In this document: piece after piece, positions 60,090 to 64,000 of the stretch | Numbering within the stretch: position 1 is the stretch's first letter | Layout: the number at the start of each line of letters is the position of its first letter | Assembly (NCBI RefSeq): GCF_001590685.1 | Contig: NZ_CP014616.1 | Coordinates: 1,549,001 to 1,613,000 of the forward strand | Length of the DNA stretch: 64,000 nucleotides | Direction of reading: 5' to 3' | From: Sporosarcina psychrophila | GTDB taxonomy: Bacteria; Bacillota; Bacilli; Bacillales_A; Planococcaceae | Translations under genes and position numbers: made by a program | The notes under the pieces: model-generated | Databases searched by the model: none | The model's input: only the letters and a program-made list of their open reading frames with translations | Told to the model about the DNA's origin: nothing

Positions 60090-61504
60090 TGAAAGATTTA
60101 TATTCCCGATTAACTATTGCGTGTGCAATTCTTCTTTCGGTTCTTTTAACTGGCCTCGGTATTGTCCTGGGTCAGTTTTTCCCTTTATTCGCGCGTGATA
60201 TCACACTTGATCTGCAACGACAATACTGGGTCTATTTAATCGTCACGCTGATAATTGCATTTATTCTCTCTCTCTTTATAGCGATGCGGATGATGATGCA
60301 ATACGCTCGTCCGGTCGATGAAGTGACAAAAGTGGCCGTTCAAATTGCACAGGGCGATTACCATGCAAGGACTAAAACGGATGAACCAGAATATGATAAT
60401 GAACTTGCGATTTCTATTAACAAAATAGCGAGTAATCTGCAAGAAATGTCGACACTTCGAATGATGGAAAAAGAACGCTTGAAAACACTTATAGAAAGTA
60501 TGGGAAGCGGTCTTCTGATGTTTGGTCGTGAAGGATCAGTCAATCTTGTAAATGGGGTATTCGAAAAGACATTTGGATTTTCAAAAGAGGAGCCAATAGG
60601 TAAAACGTTCAAAACAATCGGTTTGCCTATTGAAATTGAAGATTTGATTGAAGATGTTTTTATGACAGAACAAGTACGTGAAAAACAGGTTAGGATTGAT
60701 TCTGGAGGTTTTTATTCCTACATGGGCGTTTATGGTGCGCCTGTTATCGGCCATCATGGGAATTGGCTCGGAATTGTTGTTGTCATGCATGATATTACAA
60801 AGCTTGTCCGGCTAGAAGAAGTAAGAAAAGATTTCGTTGCAAATGTATCCCACGAACTTCGTACTCCTATTACTTCAATTAAAGGGTTCACTGAAACATT
60901 ATTAGATGGTGCGATGAATGAACCTGTCATAATGAAAGAATTTCTTGAAATCATTCAGAAAGAAAGTAACCGCCTACATCTATTAATTGATGACTTGCTC
61001 GAATTATCAGCAATGGAAAGAGAAAACTTTTCACTTCAGTTTGGACATGTTGAGCTGTTAGAACTGATGAATGATGCATTGAAAATCGTTTCCGGTAGTT
61101 TGGAGCGTAAGAAGATGGCTATCAACTTGGATATTGCAGATGAAATTGCTATCGAAGGCGATGCAAGTCGATTAATTCAAGTAATGGTGAATCTCTTATC
61201 AAATGCGATTAACTATTCAAAAGAACAGACAAAAATCACTGTTTCAGTAAAAAAAATAGCGCAAAATGTAATTATTGAAGTACAAGATGAAGGAATCGGT
61301 ATCGAACAAGTTGAACTGGCACGGCTGTTTGAACGCTTCTACCGTGTTGACCGTGCAAGGAGCCGTGACTCGGGTGGCACAGGGTTAGGACTAGCCATTG
61401 TCAAACATCTCGTGGAAGCCCATAGTGGTACAGTCGAAGTGGAGAGCACAATCGGTGTTGGTACATTGATTCGTATCTGTCTACCTTTACGACAAGGTAA
61501 TTAA
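60089..61504 (+). CDS. phoR: Sensor histidine kinase PhoR, short-sensor form
   Basis: The 471-aa kinase has two membrane helices (about residues 9-29 and 46-67) separated by only about 16-20 residues, then HAMP (about 68-120), PAS (about 125-230), HisKA with the phosphorylated His in NVSHELRTPITS, and HATPase (NLLSNAINYS, DEGIGI, GGTGLGLAIV). B. subtilis PhoR (about 579 aa) has a ~110-residue extracytoplasmic domain that is missing here. ATG 60089 overlaps the phoP stop by one base (TGATG). A repeat element begins 7 nt after the stop. Confidence 0.94.
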   Translation: MKDLYSRLTIACAILLSVLLTGLGIVLGQFFPLFARDITLDLQRQYWVYLIVTLIIAFILSLFIAMRMMMQYARPVDEVTKVAVQIAQGDYHARTKTDEPEYDNELAISINKIASNLQEMSTLRMMEKERLKTLIESMGSGLLMFGREGSVNLVNGVFEKTFGFSKEEPIGKTFKTIGLPIEIEDLIEDVFMTEQVREKQVRIDSGGFYSYMGVYGAPVIGHHGNWLGIVVVMHDITKLVRLEEVRKDFVANVSHELRTPITSIKGFTETLLDGAMNEPVIMKEFLEIIQKESNRLHLLIDDLLELSAMERENFSLQFGHVELLELMNDALKIVSGSLERKKMAINLDIADEIAIEGDASRLIQVMVNLLSNAINYSKEQTKITVSVKKIAQNVIIEVQDEGIGIEQVELARLFERFYRVDRARSRDSGGTGLGLAIVKHLVEAHSGTVEVESTIGVGTLIRICLPLRQGN

Positions 61505-61511
61505 GCAATCC

Positions 61512-62227
61512 CACGTCTGTTGATTAACCAAAGTAACCAGGATCACACACTGGGCGCTACGTGTATAATTGCTTTTGGTTTGCTTGGATTGAATGATTTC
61601 TATACTTTTACCGAGATATCTGGATGTGTAGGGATGCGAATTTGTCGCATTCCTACACATTTTTTCGGTAATCGTATGGTGGTCCTTCATCCGCCCTGCT
61701 CCAAATGGATAAGTCCACGAAGTGCTCAAGCTTATTGGGACGAAAGAATAGAGGGGCATCTACCTGGATAAAAGCCGCCAAAGATGCAATTTTGGCGGCT
61801 GATGCTTACTCTATGGTTTTGCCTTTCTTTATTAAAAGAAGTGTCACTTTCTAGTAGACATCACATAATTAGATGCATAAACTTTACTAAAAGTAAGCAA
61901 GGAACACATCGTACAATGTGCAAGGGTGCCCGAAATTGCATCTTCGGGCACTACAATCTCTATAGAAAGTCATCTATTCATTTCTTTCAAACTTAACCGC
62001 ATTTTTCACTTGAACATTGTAGGTACGCGACAGGCAACTATTCTCAACAGGATTACCGAAAAAGTGTGGCTAGAAGTGACGGAGTCACTTCTTCCACACA
62101 TATCTCTCGTTAAATGTGTCGTGATTAGTTCGCCGAAAACGAACCGGAAATGATCCAGTGAAAATGGGTTTTCCCAAGCCCTACTCATCCGTATTTTATA
62201 CGAATAAATGGTTAATCAACAGACGTG
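61512..62227 (+). mobile_element. MITE-like element, copy 4 (full length, 716 bp)
   Basis: Perfect 19-bp terminal inverted repeats: CACGTCTGTTGATTAACCA (61512-61530) and its complement (62209-62227). In order it holds a strong hairpin ATGTGTAGGGATGCGA/TCGCATTCCTACACAT (about 61623-61660), the GGACGAAAGAATAGAGGGGC block, the AAAGCCGCC/GGCGGCT hairpin (about 61771-61802), the GTGCCCGAA/TTCGGGCAC hairpin (about 61925-61950), and the GTGTGGCTAGAAGTGAC hairpin (62064-62100, one side decayed). No conserved protein frame is present. It fills the phoR-polA gap. Confidence 0.88.
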
Positions 62228-62341
62228 TTCATAAGTAAAGAATTACAGAAGCACACTAAACAACGCGTCATTTTCAATTCTATCCGCCCCCGTGGTAAGA
62301 TGAATGAAGATGACGTTTTTTTGAATGGGAGTGGAATGTAC

Positions 62342-64000
62342 ATGACGACAAAGAAAATTGTGTTACTTGACGGAAACAGTCTTGCGTACCGGGCATTTTT
62401 TGCATTACCTTTATTAACAAATGATAACGGTATCCATACCAATGCGGTATATGGCTTCACGATGATGCTACAAAACATCCTTGAGGATGAAAAACCGACG
62501 CATATTCTCGTGGCATGGGATGCTGGCAAAACAACATTCAGGCATAAAACATACGGAGAATATAAAGGTGGGCGTCAGAAAACGCCACCTGAATTATCCG
62601 AGCAATTCCCTTATCTGCGAAAGTTGCTTGAAGCATACAATATCCCCCAGTACGAACTGGATCAGTATGAAGCGGATGATATCATCGGCACGCTTAGCAA
62701 AGCGGGAGATGCGGACGGTTCCGAAATCGTCGTCATTTCAGGGGATAAGGATTTAACGCAACTTGCCAGTAGCCATACAACGGTGTTCATCACTCGAAAA
62801 GGGATGACGGATATTGAGAAATACACGCCTGAACACGTCATGGAGAAATACGGCATTGAGCCCCATCAAATCATTGATATGAAAGGACTAATGGGCGATG
62901 CATCCGATAATATTCCCGGCGTTCCTGGAGTCGGGGAGAAAACTGCGCTCAAATTGTTAATCGAATACGGTTCGATTGAAAATGTTTATAAATCACTTGC
63001 TAAAATTACTGCTAAAAAGCTGAATCAGAACCTAACGGAAAATGAAGCGCAAGCGTTTATGAGCAAAGATCTTGCGACAATTGAAGTGAATGCACCGATC
63101 ACGCTTAACATTAATGATTTAGCGTATGACGGCCCCGATATGGATCAAGTGACGACTATTTACCGGGAGTTGAAATTCAAAACGCTCCTCGAAAAAATTA
63201 CTCCTCAAGCAGCTGAAGAACCAAAAGAAGCAATTGAAGTCACGATTGTTGCCGAACTCTTGGACAAGGATTTATCAGATGAGATGGCGATTCATGTTGA
63301 AATGATGGATGAAAACTATTTGACTGCAGAGATTTTAGGCATTAGTTTAGCGGATGAAAAAAACATTCTATTTATACCGCTTGAAGTTGCAAAAAAATCG
63401 ACACCATTCAAAAACTGGTTGCAAAATACGGACAAGCTGAAATACTCGTCTGATTCAAAAGCAGCTAGTGCATCACTAGCGCGTCAAGGTCTAGATGCAG
63501 AAGGCTTCCAGTTTGACCTATTGCTGGCGACCTACATCGTCAACCCATCGACGACCTATACCGATGTAGCTTCCATTACAGGAGAGTTTGGTTACACAGA
63601 AGTCGAGCAGGATGAAGTGATTTATGGAAAAGGTGCTAAGAAAGCGATACCGACCGAAGAAATAATTGCAGACCACGCCGGTCGAAAAGCGCTGGCGATT
63701 TGGAAATTGCACGCAGAGATTGAAGAGAAATTACAAGATAATGATCAATATGATTTATACCATGTACTTGAGTTACCGCTTGCGGCGATTCTTGCGAAAA
63801 TGGAAACGACTGGTGTTAAGACGGACCGAGAGACGCTTCTGACAATCGGAACTGAACTGTCTGCTAAACTGGCCACACTTGAGACAACTATTTATGAAAT
63901 TGCAGGAGAAAAATTCAACATTAATTCACCTAAACAGCTTGGCGTCATCCTTTTTGAGAAAATCGGACTTACTCCGATTAAAAAGACGAAAACTGGTTAT
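62342..64000 (+). CDS. polA: DNA polymerase I (5' part, truncated by window end)
   Basis: The first 553 codons are open to the window edge. The N-terminal 5'-3' exonuclease domain (about 1-290) has LLDGNSLAYRAFFA, YEADDIIGTL, VVISGDKDLTQL and GDASDNIPGVPGVGEKTA. The following 3'-5' exonuclease-like region lacks the catalytic DxE residues (the strand reads AIHVEMMDEN), as in other Bacillus Pol I enzymes. The polymerase domain begins near residue 470. ATG 62342 is 10 nt after GGGAG; ATG 62336 is an alternative. Confidence 0.96.
   Translation, partial: MTTKKIVLLDGNSLAYRAFFALPLLTNDNGIHTNAVYGFTMMLQNILEDEKPTHILVAWDAGKTTFRHKTYGEYKGGRQKTPPELSEQFPYLRKLLEAYNIPQYELDQYEADDIIGTLSKAGDADGSEIVVISGDKDLTQLASSHTTVFITRKGMTDIEKYTPEHVMEKYGIEPHQIIDMKGLMGDASDNIPGVPGVGEKTALKLLIEYGSIENVYKSLAKITAKKLNQNLTENEAQAFMSKDLATIEVNAPITLNINDLAYDGPDMDQVTTIYRELKFKTLLEKITPQAAEEPKEAIEVTIVAELLDKDLSDEMAIHVEMMDENYLTAEILGISLADEKNILFIPLEVAKKSTPFKNWLQNTDKLKYSSDSKAASASLARQGLDAEGFQFDLLLATYIVNPSTTYTDVASITGEFGYTEVEQDEVIYGKGAKKAIPTEEIIADHAGRKALAIWKLHAEIEEKLQDNDQYDLYHVLELPLAAILAKMETTGVKTDRETLLTIGTELSAKLATLETTIYEIAGEKFNINSPKQLGVILFEKIGLTPIKKTKTGY

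Noticed and set aside
61520..62188. ORFs of 60-90 residues in copy 4 (both strands)
   Set aside because: Interrupted in copies 1-3, no Shine-Dalgarno, no recognisable domain.

Overview
The window is a low-to-moderate GC, spore-forming Firmicutes chromosome segment, most likely from the Planococcaceae (Sporosarcina-like). The evidence is strong SD-driven starts with frequent TTG/GTG, three alpha/beta-type SASP genes with sigma-G promoters, EzrA, CcpA, a T-box tyrS leader, and a gene order collinear with the polA-phoPR-citZ-icd-mdh ... rpsD-tyrS-acsA-acuABC-ccpA-aroA stretch of Bacillus subtilis. Almost all genes are core housekeeping genes; no prophage, CRISPR array, rRNA or tRNA was seen.

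Layout. 1-534: array of ~123-bp imperfectly palindromic repeats. 535-2668: FtsA/PilM-like ATPase (minus) that appears to start at a non-AUG codon. 2831-5557: aroA and ccpA. 6049-10404: acuC-acuB-acuA (minus), divergent from acsA. 10544-13441: a class A penicillin-binding protein (minus). 13500-15122: T-box and tyrS. 15340-17060: a short repeat ORF, a cobalamin-binding-type protein and rpsD (both minus). 17409-25636: a GAF-GGDEF protein, methionine gamma-lyase, free methionine-R-sulfoxide reductase (minus), ezrA, nifZ and thiI. 26040-27002: three tandem SASP genes. 27182-31179: acyl-CoA synthetase, RarD, a GNAT enzyme and two small unknown proteins. 31180-32621: gene-free, palindromes plus a repeat element. 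32622-44836: nadK, sppA, yteJ, tpx, ytxK, ackA, usp, ald, pepQ-like, ytkL, ytoI, ytpI and nrnA. 44858-53535: dnaE, a GntR/FadR regulator with accD-accA, pfkA and pyk. 53753-61504: fxsA, ytvI, citZ-icd-mdh, a MaoC-like gene and phoP-phoR. 62342-64000: 5' part of polA.

Functionally the window is central carbon and energy metabolism with its control: glycolysis end (pfkA, pyk), the TCA entry branch (citZ, icd, mdh), acetate interconversion (ackA, acsA with its acetylation control acuA/acuC), fatty acid initiation (accDA under an adjacent GntR/FadR-type regulator with a visible TGGTCAGACCA operator), and the global regulator CcpA, with a cre-like site at the citZ promoter.

The least ordinary material is noncoding. 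A MITE-like family of up to ~716 bp with 18-19-bp terminal inverted repeats (TGTTGATT ... AATCAACA) is present in four recognisable copies (3961-4520 inverted, 5633-6047, ~31987-32518, 61512-62227). Its internal hairpins show compensatory base changes between copies. Other noncoding features are the 123-bp palindromic array at the left edge, a ~50-bp repeat found 3' of three genes, and a 21-bp (7-codon) tandem repeat inside a 51-codon ORF.
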